From NCBI GenBank assembly GCA_028279215.1, contig JANQOF010000083.1, positions 1 through 34,440 of the forward strand: a stretch of DNA of 34,440 nucleotides, written 5' to 3'. Under the pieces are notes generated by a model. The model saw only the letters and a list, made by a program, of their open reading frames with translations. It searched no databases and was not told the origin of the DNA. Positions 8,108 through 17,000 of the stretch are shown here, in pieces; position 1 is the first letter of the stretch, and each line of letters begins with the position of its first letter. This DNA is from Pirellulales bacterium. GTDB lineage: Bacteria > Planctomycetota > Planctomycetia > Pirellulales > Lacipirellulaceae. The position numbers were made by a program, and so were the translations under genes.

Positions 8108-8752
8108 CTAGTCTGTCCCATCTACCGTGAACGTGAAAGAGCGGCAAACAAATCGTTTAGCGGTTACCCTATCTCGATTTGCCGCTTCCTTACTACTCGG
8201 AATCACTTCGATATCCACTGAGTATTCCCCGGCCTGCAACTCACCTACGGGTATCAACGCAATGTGCTGCGTGGCATTCGTGGACTCGTGAGAAACGAAA
8301 CGACACTTTATCTGAAAGGCGTTATCATTGCGTGACACGGACTCAATGTGGACATTGCTTCCTAGAGAGTATGAGAAGAACACTAGTGATATTGATTGAC
8401 CAGTACAAAGACTTGGTTGTTCTAACTCATCTGAATCTTCATTTGAGGCGAAGATGCGATGCACTTCTTCGAGTGCACCGATCCCTGACCCGCTTATTGC
8501 AAAGCCTGTAGGTGCGACTTCTGGCCGATGCCCCCCTGTCAGGTACCGACGAATGTCTCGCAATAGCGGCCCCTCTTCCGATATGTACCCTTCGTCATTT
8601 AACGCATCCGTCAAAACTCGGGTGCCAGGCATCCCGTACGCCCAGACTTCCTCCAATGGTATAACGCGAGCATCTGTCTCGTTTTGGCGAGACGGTTCAG
8701 CGGCGCAAGAAGTCGCCGCTACCAGAATCGCGAGTAGTAGTGATCGAATCAT
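8108..8752 (-). CDS. Probable lipoprotein or exported protein upstream of protease
   Basis: This 214-residue protein is not recognised as a known family. The N-terminus reads as a signal peptide ending in AATSC, a weak lipobox with cysteine at about residue 18, so it may be a lipoprotein or a cleaved exported protein. The mature part contains an acidic middle section and a C-terminal beta-rich region with three well-spaced cysteines (about residues 127, 156 and 202). The ATG at 8752 is preceded by AGAGG about 10 bases upstream and starts exactly at the signal peptide, so I reject the longer frame reaching 8818. The protease gene begins 27 bases downstream on the same strand. A role as chaperone, propeptide-like inhibitor or substrate of that protease is only inference from the pairing. 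Confidence 0.65.
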   Translation of the reverse strand: MIRSLLLAILVAATSCAAEPSRQNETDARVIPLEEVWAYGMPGTRVLTDALNDEGYISEEGPLLRDIRRYLTGGHRPEVAPTGFAISGSGIGALEEVHRIFASNEDSDELEQPSLCTGQSISLVFFSYSLGSNVHIESVSRNDNAFQIKCRFVSHESTNATQHIALIPVGELQAGEYSVDIEVIPSSKEAANRDRVTAKRFVCRSFTFTVDGTD

Positions 8753-8920
8753 AGTCGATAATCCTCTGCTCCAAGCTGCCCTTGCAGCGCATGATATCCG
8801 ATCGGCGCGTTGAGTCAACCGTTTCTGGCGTTTTTACACTAATTGAATAAGACACGTAGTCGGACTAATCCTCGAATAACATGTCTGCAAGCTTCGTGAG
8901 ACAGGTGCCTATCCTGCCCA

Positions 8921-9166
8921 CTACCCCTCGCCCCCTGGGCGCACCACAAGACCGCAAACCAACAAAACGACCAACGCAATCGCGACGCACCAGACCAGGG
9001 CAGTGAGATCACCCGTCGCGGTAGTCAGCCAGATGGCCACTAGTGGCGCGGTGCCGCCGAGTAGGGCGAACATGAGGTTGTAGCCGATGGCCGTACCGCT
9101 GTAACGGAGTCGTGGACGGAATAGGTCGGCCATCGCCACCGACAGCATGCCTTCGATGGTAGACAT
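8921..9166 (-). pseudogene. C-terminal remnant of an MFS (MHS-type) transporter
   Basis: About 80 residues match the end of metabolite:H+ symporters of the MFS MHS family. The segment ADLFRPRLRYSGTAIGYN corresponds to the conserved ELFPTRVRYTG motif, and GGTAPLVAIWL follows, then the last membrane helix. A full member has about 12 helices and over 400 residues; here only the last two or three helices remain. The frame runs into the lipA promoter region with no transporter-like sequence before TIEGML. I read this as a decayed remnant after deletion or rearrangement next to lipA, not a functional small gene. An ATG at 9166 exists but no ribosome binding site is evident. Confidence 0.7.
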
Positions 9167-9228
9167 TCGTGCCGCACAGATCGACCCACACATTGGCCCG
9201 CCGACCAATCTTGCCTACACTATTCGGT

Positions 9229-10155
9229 ATGGCAACTGACTCCCAGCTACCGGTACTTACCCGTCCCCGCTTACCTCAGTGGTTGCGCGCCCAGCCGCCG
9301 TCGGGTGAGGCGCTCACCGTATTCAATCGGACCCGTAGCGCCGTAGACGATGGTGGGTTGCACACGGTGTGCGAGGAAGCCAAGTGTCCCAACCTCAACG
9401 ACTGCTGGGGCCGCGGCACGGCGACTTTTATGATCGCCGGCAAGGAGTGTACGCGGGGCTGCCGGTTCTGCTCGGTCGAGACGCTTCGCGCGCCGGAACT
9501 GCCCGACGCCGACGAACCCGAGCATCTGGCCGACGCGGTCGAGCGAATGGATCTCGAGCACGTGGTGATCACCGTGGTCAATCGCGACGATCAACCTGAT
9601 GGCGGAGCAGGACACTATCGGCGATGCGTCGAGGCGGTGCACGATCGCACGCCGAACGTAACAATCGAACTATTGTCGAGCGACCTGGCAGGCAACTGGC
9701 AGGCGCTCGCCGACATGCTCGACCGGTTGCCACTCGATGTGTTCGCCCACAACGTGGAGTGCGTCGAGCGTTTGGACTCCAAGGTGCGCGACCCGCGGGC
9801 CTCGTTCGGCTTGTCGCTCGAAATGCTCCGTCGCGCAAAACAGCTGCGGGCCGACATGGTGACCAAGAGCAGCCTGATGGTCGGCTTGGGCGAATCCGAC
9901 AACGAGATTGTCGACGCGATGCGGCAGTTGCGATCCGTCGACGTCGATCTCCTTACGCTCGGGCAGTACCTGGCGCCTGGCCGACCAGGCGAGCGCTACT
10001 TGCCGGTCGATCGTTATGTGACCCCCGAACAATTCGACGCCTGGGCCGAAGCGGCGCGCGACATGGGTTTTGCCGCCGTGGCGTCGGGGCCGATGGTACG
10101 CAGTTCGTTTCGCGCTGGTCAACTACTCGCCGCCGCTAGAGAAGCCCAACCATGA
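9229..10155 (+). CDS. lipA: Lipoyl synthase
   Basis: This 308-residue radical SAM enzyme inserts two sulfur atoms into octanoyl groups on lipoyl domains (pyruvate and 2-oxoglutarate dehydrogenases, glycine cleavage H protein). The auxiliary cluster cysteines are C48, C53 and C59 in CEEAKCPNLNDCW, and the radical SAM cluster cysteines are C74, C78 and C81 in CTRGCRFC. The C-terminal RSSF motif supplies the serine ligand of the auxiliary cluster. These are all the residues required by the family, and the length is normal. The ATG at 9229 fits family N-termini better than the in-frame start at 9169. The stop overlaps the following lipoprotein start as ATGA. No lipB (octanoyltransferase) is in the window. 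Confidence 0.95.
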   Translation: MATDSQLPVLTRPRLPQWLRAQPPSGEALTVFNRTRSAVDDGGLHTVCEEAKCPNLNDCWGRGTATFMIAGKECTRGCRFCSVETLRAPELPDADEPEHLADAVERMDLEHVVITVVNRDDQPDGGAGHYRRCVEAVHDRTPNVTIELLSSDLAGNWQALADMLDRLPLDVFAHNVECVERLDSKVRDPRASFGLSLEMLRRAKQLRADMVTKSSLMVGLGESDNEIVDAMRQLRSVDVDLLTLGQYLAPGRPGERYLPVDRYVTPEQFDAWAEAARDMGFAAVASGPMVRSSFRAGQLLAAAREAQP

Positions 10156-10538
10156 AAACTCGCCTTGCTTGTCTATTGCTCGTCGTCTGCTGGGTCGCCG
10201 GGTGCACGCCAAGGTTCAACGACCATCGGCAATTCCAACTCGAAGTTGGCGAGATCAGCACCTTCATTATCGATGGTGTCGCCCGCAAGCGGGAACTTCG
10301 CGTGACGGGCAACTCAACGGGCGGCACAATCGACGTGTACGTCTACCTGGAGGAGAACCAGGACGAAGCCGAGCGGCTCATTACGCTTGGCAAGAGCGGG
10401 ACTTTGACAATCGCGGGAGTTGAGAACGCTGCCGAAGTAAACCTGATCGCAAGCGTGCCTGCCGAGAAGAACGTGATCGTAATGGTGCGCAACAGCTCGC
10501 GCGAAGTTGCCGACATCGATCTAAAGATGACGGATTAG
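10152..10538 (+). CDS. Small lipoprotein translationally coupled to lipA
   Basis: This 128-residue protein has a classic lipoprotein signal: basic MKTR, a hydrophobic stretch and lipobox VAGC with the modified cysteine at residue 18. The mature domain is short, beta-rich and without recognisable motif; it contains an acidic EENQDEAE stretch around residues 70-77. It should be anchored in the envelope. Its ATG overlaps the lipA stop codon by four bases (ATGA at 10152-10155), so the two are likely translated together. There is no evident functional link to lipoate synthesis. A weak hairpin formed by 10536-10541 (TAGCGC) and 10565-10570 (GCGCTA) overlaps its stop codon and may mark the end of the transcript, although no T run follows. 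Confidence 0.75.
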   Translation: MKTRLACLLLVVCWVAGCTPRFNDHRQFQLEVGEISTFIIDGVARKRELRVTGNSTGGTIDVYVYLEENQDEAERLITLGKSGTLTIAGVENAAEVNLIASVPAEKNVIVMVRNSSREVADIDLKMTD

Positions 10539-10639
10539 CGCGGTTTCAGACTTGTGAGCCGAATGCGCTAGCATCGGATGATTTGGCGTGCCAGCGTGAA
10601 ATTGGAGATAGTACCCGAGGCTAGCTCACTCTCGCCCCG

Positions 10640-13342
10640 TTACTCCTCCGATGGCGGCGGGGGAATCTCTTCGCGGGCGAATCCATCGCCGCTAATGTCG
10701 ACGACCAGCGATAAGTTGAGCGTATCGTTGCCGCGTGACAGGTCGGCGGTGAGGCCGCGGAACCACTCGAGCATTGGGAACTTGTAGTCGTCTGGAATCT
10801 CAGTGAGCAAGAACTGGTTGTTCGGCGCGGCGGCCGTCGATGTCCACGCCTGAATGCCGCCTGGCACTTCGAGCAGCAGATAGTCGCCACCCAACGGGCA
10901 AACGAACTCGCCGCCCGCCAGCTCGTCGGCAATCTGACGGGCGTCGGACTTCTTTACGTGGAGCTGTTCGATCAGCGAGTTCATGAAGCGGCTACCACTG
11001 GCCGACGTGGCGCGACTGCGGGCGTACGCCAGCGCGGTGGCGACCTGCTCGTACTGCGTGCCCACCAGATCTTGCAACGTGAACCACGCCTGCGCCGGCC
11101 GCTGGGCTTGGACCATCGCCAACTGCGAACCGACTTCAACAAGCACCTGACGTTTGAAAGAGAATAACATGAAGTCGTCTGCTCGACGAATCCACAAGTC
11201 GAACAACCCGGCCGTGCGGCAATACCCGTCGGCGTCGTAAGGCCCTCGCGGGCGGCCAAGCAGACGCTGCAAGAACTGGGGCTTGGGCCACGCACCCACG
11301 TAGCCTTGTACGGCATCGAAAATCGCCGTCGCCGCTTGCAGATTACCATCTCGTATCACGAGTGGCACGTGCCCATCTCGAATGCCACCAAATACGTGAA
11401 ACGGCACTCCGCCGCCCAATGCGCCATCGAGCACCAGTTCAGCCGAAACGACATCACCCGAGATCGGCGCAAGCCGCACCGGCGAAGGAGGCCCAAGTTT
11501 CTTCGCCCAAGAGGCGAGATTTGTGGCCGAGTATCGCTGCAACTGTACGTCGACCGTAATCCGATCGAGCCCTTTCGCCAGTTCGTCGCGATGAAGTGTC
11601 GCTGTGAGCGGCACCAGACTGCCCGCCTCGCTTTGCACCTCCGTGACAAATTGCTCATATCGACGGCGTTCGGTTGGGCTACAAGATGTAGGCAAGTGGT
11701 CGGCAATTGGCACGAAGCGGCCGGGATAGCCGCGCTCCGTCTCGTACCCGTTGCCCTCGTCGTCTGATTGCCACTCAGCACCATCGGCTCGATTGGTGAA
11801 TCCCTCAGGCAAGAACGAACCGGCTACTAGTTCCGCTTCGGTGTCGCCAGGTAAACCCTCCTGTTGGGCAGCCAAGCGGGCAAGCTTCATAGCGTTGTAG
11901 GTTTCGAGCGACCGCAACCGGCGATCGAGTTCAATGCGGTAAGGCGCGCCCGTGAGATTCGCTAGGAATGCCTGCGAAAGATGAACGAACGCGATGTCGT
12001 CGCGCGCCACGGGAAACGCCTGTCGTGCGGCGAGAAAATCGGGCGCAGCGGCAAGCGAACCCTCACCGGCCCCCGCTTGGAAGAATCGCTCGATCATTAT
12101 TCGCGACGTGGCAATCAAGTGGTACTGGCCGTCGCTTGTGTAGTAGGAGCGAAGTCGACCGTCGGGCGACGAAAGATAGTTGACTTTGTGGCCATCGATT
12201 TCGAGTTTCTCCAACTTGGCGCCTGGCACTTGCCGGGCGGTTGCCGACTGTTGCTGCGATAAACTTGTGCTAAGCAGAAAGCTGTTCTTGGCTTCGAACA
12301 ACACACCCACCGACGCGCCGTCGCGGAAATAGGGATCCATGCCAATGATCGCCACGTCGTCGATTACCTGCGGCCCAAGAATCGCCGAGAGCTTCGACTC
12401 GGTGAGCCCAAGTGTGCCGGAGATTTGATCGGTCGTCGATCTCCGGATGCTCCGTAGCACCAGCATGTTGCCCAAGTCGCCTTTCCACCGGCCCAAGAAA
12501 TCGCGGAACCACAGGTAGTGCCTGAACGTTCCAAAGCGAACGTAAAAACACTCGTCGGGCACGTGCGTGGCGATCGGCTCGACCTCGACTTCGCTGGCAG
12601 GCGCAGCAGCGCCAGCGACCGGCACGCCAAAGTCAGGGAGTGGCTGGTCCGCAACCGTGTCGTCGAGTTCTCCGAGCATAAGGTCGCGCAGCACACTGGC
12701 GCGATACGCCTCATCGGCCACAATCTTGCCGGTCACCGTTCCACCTTGCTGCCGCTCGCGAATCAGAAATCCTTTGAGCCGCGGCATGTCGTTACCAAGT
12801 CGGCCGGCCCACATGGCTGTGAGGTAAGTTTGCACGCCAATGGGATACTCGGCCTCGCGGTGTACTCTCTCGTACATCTGGACGTAGGCATTCCACCACT
12901 TGTTGAGGAAGTCGTTGTACCGCCGCGGATTGTTCTGCGGCGTGACGGTTACCTGAACTCGATTGGGGATGTAAATGTCGACCGTGAGTGGCTGATCGCC
13001 CTCGATCAAGAAGTAATAGGTGAGCTTGCGCGGCAGTTGTACGCCCAGAAGATTGCCCAGCACTTTGCGAATCCGCCGCCGCTCGGTGGCCGGGTAGAGC
13101 AGCCGCCCGTCGGCATCACCGATGGTGAAACGGTCGTCCGCCACGACTGCCCCGGCCAAGTCAGGCGGCAGGTCGACGGTTACTCGACCCACGCCAAGTG
13201 GCTGGCCGACGTATGCTTCGATGCGAATTTCGGCCAGCGTCACCGGGGCGATCGCCCACGCAAGAAGGACTAGGCCGAAACACCAAATCGATGGCAATAA
13301 TCGCCCTCGGCCTGCGAAAACGATAGGAGCGGGTGAATGCAC
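10640..13342 (-). CDS. Large exported protein of unknown function
   Basis: This 900-residue protein has a hydrophobic N-terminal segment (about residues 15-37, ending PVTLA) that fits a signal peptide. I recognise no catalytic motif. The body is a mix of alpha and beta segments. Notable parts are a Trp/Tyr-rich region around residues 140-160, a segment with repeated Phe/Arg (FYVRFGTFRHYLWFRDF) near residue 270, and a Pro-rich acidic end (PPPPSEE). The style is that of large planctomycete proteins conserved without known function. The GTG at 13342 has GAGGG 5 bases upstream, so I prefer it to the TTG at 13357. It is transcribed away from the small membrane protein gene at 13524 and converges with the lipoprotein gene ending at 10538. 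Confidence 0.8.
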   Translation of the reverse strand: MHSPAPIVFAGRGRLLPSIWCFGLVLLAWAIAPVTLAEIRIEAYVGQPLGVGRVTVDLPPDLAGAVVADDRFTIGDADGRLLYPATERRRIRKVLGNLLGVQLPRKLTYYFLIEGDQPLTVDIYIPNRVQVTVTPQNNPRRYNDFLNKWWNAYVQMYERVHREAEYPIGVQTYLTAMWAGRLGNDMPRLKGFLIRERQQGGTVTGKIVADEAYRASVLRDLMLGELDDTVADQPLPDFGVPVAGAAAPASEVEVEPIATHVPDECFYVRFGTFRHYLWFRDFLGRWKGDLGNMLVLRSIRRSTTDQISGTLGLTESKLSAILGPQVIDDVAIIGMDPYFRDGASVGVLFEAKNSFLLSTSLSQQQSATARQVPGAKLEKLEIDGHKVNYLSSPDGRLRSYYTSDGQYHLIATSRIMIERFFQAGAGEGSLAAAPDFLAARQAFPVARDDIAFVHLSQAFLANLTGAPYRIELDRRLRSLETYNAMKLARLAAQQEGLPGDTEAELVAGSFLPEGFTNRADGAEWQSDDEGNGYETERGYPGRFVPIADHLPTSCSPTERRRYEQFVTEVQSEAGSLVPLTATLHRDELAKGLDRITVDVQLQRYSATNLASWAKKLGPPSPVRLAPISGDVVSAELVLDGALGGGVPFHVFGGIRDGHVPLVIRDGNLQAATAIFDAVQGYVGAWPKPQFLQRLLGRPRGPYDADGYCRTAGLFDLWIRRADDFMLFSFKRQVLVEVGSQLAMVQAQRPAQAWFTLQDLVGTQYEQVATALAYARSRATSASGSRFMNSLIEQLHVKKSDARQIADELAGGEFVCPLGGDYLLLEVPGGIQAWTSTAAAPNNQFLLTEIPDDYKFPMLEWFRGLTADLSRGNDTLNLSLVVDISGDGFAREEIPPPPSEE

Positions 13343-13523
13343 GGCGTCCCTCGGCAATAAATATGGAGCTAACGCTCGTTACTTCCACAGGTTGCCACTA
13401 CCGCACCGGACTGTGGCGGGCTTCACGGCAATGGGCGATACTGATCCTACCATGCCGTTCGTCATCGGCGTTTGGCCAGCAACACAATTCGAACACCAAT
13501 CACAGAGGCGAACTCGCTGGCTC

Positions 13524-13829
13524 ATGCTCCTCCCTCGTTTCTCACTTCGCACCGTAATGCTCGTCGCCATTGGCGTCGCGCTGGTTGCGCTGGTGGCGGG
13601 TATGGCGGTCGATGGCAAATCGTGGGCGATTGCGGTGACGGTTGCGCTCGGCGGCGGCGTGCTGGCATTCTTGCTGTACACTCTATTCTACGGCATGGTC
13701 GCCTTGTTTGCGCGGGTTGCCATGGCCCGTGAATTTCAGTCCCCGCGCCCCGCCTACTATCCCACGCCGCGTCGAGTTTCGCCGAAACAAGACAGCCCGC
13801 AGGACACCTCCAACAGTTCGAGTGAATAA
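13524..13829 (+). CDS. Small two-helix membrane protein
   Basis: This 101-residue protein begins MLLPRFSLRTVMLVAIG. An N-terminal 'RFSLRT' box before a hydrophobic helix is a recurring style in planctomycete membrane proteins. Two hydrophobic segments, about residues 11-29 and 34-60, are followed by a hydrophilic, Pro/Ser-rich tail. No enzymatic motif is seen. The reading frame is open much further upstream (to 13122), but that part is antisense to the 900-residue gene. I chose the ATG at 13524 because the RFSLRT box starts there; no clear ribosome binding site is present, and the ATG at 13452 is an alternative. The next gene starts 2 bases after its stop, so they are probably cotranscribed. 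Confidence 0.65.
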   Translation: MLLPRFSLRTVMLVAIGVALVALVAGMAVDGKSWAIAVTVALGGGVLAFLLYTLFYGMVALFARVAMAREFQSPRPAYYPTPRRVSPKQDSPQDTSNSSSE

Positions 13830-13831
13830 TC

Positions 13832-15988
13832 GTGCAACGACCGGGGACATTTGCCACTCGACTATGCGCCGCCGTGGCCTTGATGTGGACGGGCATGCAG
13901 GTCGACAGCACTTACGCACAACCAACAGCCGCCGGCACTACGTTCGCCCAACGAGTACCCGCCAAAGGCGTTTCGAAGAACACCGGAATGGTTGTCGACG
14001 TGATCGACGACGGCCTGGGAATGGGTCAGTTTGGTTACCGGAAGCTCAGCTTTAGGGTTTCTTGCCGAACTCCAAATCCGGGCGACACGCAAATCACCGT
14101 ACGTGTGTTTCTCAGCGACTGGTCGCGACGCCCGATGTCGGTCGAGGTCGATGGCGAGTTGCCGGCCGGCCAAACTTCAACAACCGTCGTGATGCGCGTT
14201 CCCCAAACAAAGGAATGGGTGCTAATGTGGTGGGACGTTTGGATCGACGGATCGCACGATCCGTATCTATCCGTCGATAGCGATCAGCCCCGGCAACTAG
14301 TCGACGATGGCCAAAGTCGCTGGCGCAACAACCAAATGCTGCTGTTGGATTCGGTGGATCAAGAAAAGCCTCAACGCAACCAACGCCTGGAATTTTTAGC
14401 CAGCCGCGTCGCCCAGGGCGATTTGAGTGACAATTGGCTCGACTACACTCCATACGATTTCGTCTCAATCGACCTGGGTTTGCTCAAAGCAACCGCGGCG
14501 TCACGCCCCGACGAGTTCGCCGCGCTCGAAGCCTGGGTGCGTGCGGGCGGCAACTTGTTGATTGAGGAGGTAGGCAACAACTGGGATCGACTGCGCTCGA
14601 TCCACTCGCACTTCGAATGGCCCGAGGTCGACTCCATCGAACCGATGAAGCCTGAAGGCAACGAGCCGCCAGGCGTCGGCGGTTGGTCGCTGTTGAACCT
14701 CACGCCGCGCACTCCCGATCCGGCGCGCGACGGACTGGTGCGCGACTTCGATCCAGATCTTGGGTCCCAACAACTACCACGGCCTTTGCCGTCTGCCGCA
14801 GCCTATTCCAAGGACTGGTTCGCGGTTAGGCGACATGGTTGGGGTACAGTCGGCGCGTTTCGATCTGCAATCGGCACCCAACCGCCAAACCTTGGCAACA
14901 CAAGGAGCCGTGCGGCAACCGCATTCTGGGGCGAGCGATCCTGGCCCGTGCGGCATGGCTTGGTGCCTGGCACCGCCAACCACGATTTCAGCAACTGGCT
15001 GATTCCCGGCGTGGGCCTGGCGCCGGTGGTTAGCTTCCAGGTACTCATCACGCTGTTTGTGCTTGCGATCGGACCGCTGAATTATTGGCTGCTGAAACGG
15101 GCGGGACGATTGCATCTGTTGTTGATCACGGTGCCAACAGCGGCCCTGGCAATCACGCTCATGCTGCTGGCCTACGGCGTTCTATCCGACGGGTTATCGA
15201 CTCGCGTACGCGCCCAGTCGATTACCCTGCTCGACCAGAACACCGGCAATGCCGCCACTTGGAACCGTTTGTCGTACTACGCAGCGTTTGCTCCCAAGCG
15301 CGGGCTTACGTTTACCGACGACACGGCGGTGTACGCTATTCAGCCTGGATCGATTGAATCGTACGACGTGCACCTCAACCTTCCGCAACGCGACATGCTG
15401 TGGGCAGATGGCCAGCAGCAGTTCGTACACGGATGGCTCGCCTCGCGTACGCCCACCCAGTACCTTACCGTTCGGCCGCACCAAACCGGCGCGAAGCTCG
15501 AGATCGAATGCAACGAAGCAGGCGGCACCGTCGCCAATCGATTCGCGGCCGGCGCCGACTTGGTCGCCGTGGTCGATGCCGACGGCCAGTGGCGAATGGC
15601 GGAAGATGTACCTTCCGACGGCAAAGCCGATCTGCAGCTTGTCGAGTATCCAGTCGTTGTGTCCGCCGTGCGTGAACGGTTGGCCGATCACTCACCGCGC
15701 TTCCCCGACGCGTTCGCCGCCGCGGAAGACTCGCCATTGCTCTACAATCAGCAGCGGCAAATGCGAAGACGGTATCGCCGACAAAATCTTGACTACGCGT
15801 ACGTGGGCGCAAACCAGAGCCTGTTGCAGCGTCGTTGGGACGAACTACTTGGATTCGGCGGCGCCGGCGCGGTCGAACTGCCGCCGAACAGCTACTTGAT
15901 GATCTGCGAAACGGCGCCAATGCCGTTTTCGAAGGATGACTTCCCTGTAGAAGACTCGAGCGTGCATTTGGTTGTTGGAACTTGGTAA
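13832..15988 (+). CDS. Large exported/membrane protein, GldG-like layout
   Basis: This is a 718-residue protein with a GTG start only 2 bases after the upstream stop. It has a signal peptide (about residues 1-30, ending TYAQ), then a long extracytoplasmic region. Residues around 210-245 (FVSIDLGLLKA then WVRAGGNLLIEE) resemble the glutamine-amidotransferase-like fold of GldG or DUF4350-type proteins that accompany ABC exporters. Two membrane helices lie at about residues 397-415 and 423-447, followed by a second extracytoplasmic part ending near GAVELPPNSYLMI. No catalytic residues are recognisable. The ABC ATPase and permease genes follow, and together they suggest an envelope-associated ABC complex. 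The exact family name is uncertain. Confidence 0.72.
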   Translation: MQRPGTFATRLCAAVALMWTGMQVDSTYAQPTAAGTTFAQRVPAKGVSKNTGMVVDVIDDGLGMGQFGYRKLSFRVSCRTPNPGDTQITVRVFLSDWSRRPMSVEVDGELPAGQTSTTVVMRVPQTKEWVLMWWDVWIDGSHDPYLSVDSDQPRQLVDDGQSRWRNNQMLLLDSVDQEKPQRNQRLEFLASRVAQGDLSDNWLDYTPYDFVSIDLGLLKATAASRPDEFAALEAWVRAGGNLLIEEVGNNWDRLRSIHSHFEWPEVDSIEPMKPEGNEPPGVGGWSLLNLTPRTPDPARDGLVRDFDPDLGSQQLPRPLPSAAAYSKDWFAVRRHGWGTVGAFRSAIGTQPPNLGNTRSRAATAFWGERSWPVRHGLVPGTANHDFSNWLIPGVGLAPVVSFQVLITLFVLAIGPLNYWLLKRAGRLHLLLITVPTAALAITLMLLAYGVLSDGLSTRVRAQSITLLDQNTGNAATWNRLSYYAAFAPKRGLTFTDDTAVYAIQPGSIESYDVHLNLPQRDMLWADGQQQFVHGWLASRTPTQYLTVRPHQTGAKLEIECNEAGGTVANRFAAGADLVAVVDADGQWRMAEDVPSDGKADLQLVEYPVVVSAVRERLADHSPRFPDAFAAAEDSPLLYNQQRQMRRRYRRQNLDYAYVGANQSLLQRRWDELLGFGGAGAVELPPNSYLMICETAPMPFSKDDFPVEDSSVHLVVGTW

Positions 15989-16055
15989 CTGATTGGTATT
16001 GTAGAGCGCGGCGTAACGCGATTCACTGCGTGGCGCGGCTAACTCGGACTTTCGA

Positions 16056-17000
16056 ATGGCCACTGGCATTCCTCAAATTGAACTTCGCGGTTTGCACCGT
16101 GTGTTTGGGGATACCCACGCGGTGAACGACGTGTCGTTCGAAGTGCGGGCCGGCGAAGTGTTTGGCTACATCGGTCCGAACGGCGCGGGCAAGACCACAA
16201 GTATGCGAATTCTTGCCACGCTAGACGAACCCACGCGCGGCGACGCGCTAGTAGATGGGTTCTCGGTGGTCGAAGATCCTGACCGCGTGCGTCGGCGGCT
16301 TGGATTCATGCCCGACTACTTCGGCACGTACGAAAACGTCAATGTGCATGAGTACCTCGACTTCTTCGCTCGGGCGTACGGATTGCGGGGCTCGGAGCGA
16401 ACCGACGCGCTGACCTACGTGGAAGACTTCACGGGACTCGACAAGTTCGCCACCAAGCCGATCAAGGGACTGTCGAAAGGCATGAAGCAGCGGTTGTGCC
16501 TGGGTCGCACGATGATCCACGACCCGTCGGTCATGGTGCTCGACGAACCAGCCGCAGGACTTGACCCAAGGGCGCGCATCGAACTTCGAGAGATGATCGC
16601 TCGACTTGCCGACACCGGCAAGTCAGTGCTCATCAGTTCGCACATACTTACCGAACTGGCTGAAGTTTGCGACCGCGTCGGCATCATCGAACAGGGACGT
16701 CTGGTTGCCGTGGGAACGGTCGACGAGATCAGCAGCAAGTTCCAAACCACTTCGGCCATCGAAGTGCGTTTCGTGGGCGACGTCGATCGTGCCCATTGCT
16801 GGCTCGCCGACCGCGACGACCTTACCGATGTGGCCATCAACGGGCGAAACGTCACGTTTGGGCATTTGGGCGAAGAATCCGATCAAGCGGTGTTGCTCAA
16901 AGCGATGGTCGATGCCGGGTTGGAAATCGTCGAGTTCCGCTGCCGTACCAAGTCGCTCGAAGACGTGTTCCTGGAAGTGACGGAGGGCCGCGTGCAATGA
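16056..17000 (+). CDS. ABC transporter ATP-binding protein
   Basis: This 314-residue ATPase powers a membrane ABC system. Motifs in order: Walker A GPNGAGKTT with K46, the signature LSKGMKQRL (about 137-145), Walker B VMVLDEP with D163 and catalytic E164, the D-loop GLDP and the switch histidine in ISSH (about 191-194). A C-terminal extension of about 80 residues is typical of the CcmA/NatA/GldA class of exporters. It belongs to the same transcriptional direction as the large membrane protein upstream (67-base gap) and its stop overlaps the permease start as ATGA, so ATPase and permease should be made in step. The substrate cannot be told from the sequence. Confidence 0.92.
   Translation: MATGIPQIELRGLHRVFGDTHAVNDVSFEVRAGEVFGYIGPNGAGKTTSMRILATLDEPTRGDALVDGFSVVEDPDRVRRRLGFMPDYFGTYENVNVHEYLDFFARAYGLRGSERTDALTYVEDFTGLDKFATKPIKGLSKGMKQRLCLGRTMIHDPSVMVLDEPAAGLDPRARIELREMIARLADTGKSVLISSHILTELAEVCDRVGIIEQGRLVAVGTVDEISSKFQTTSAIEVRFVGDVDRAHCWLADRDDLTDVAINGRNVTFGHLGEESDQAVLLKAMVDAGLEIVEFRCRTKSLEDVFLEVTEGRVQ

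Noticed and set aside
12518..13273. 251-residue open frame on the + strand inside the 900-residue gene
   Set aside because: It is antisense to the longer gene, lacks a ribosome binding site, and shows no motif.
13122..13523. N-terminal extension of the small membrane protein
   Set aside because: It overlaps the start of the 900-residue gene on the other strand, and the RFSLRT box and hydrophobic helix begin only at 13524.
16667..16996. Upstream extension of the permease frame
   Set aside because: It runs out of frame through the ABC ATPase gene; the ATGA overlap at 16997 gives a natural start and the first residues of the extension are Arg-rich shadow sequence.
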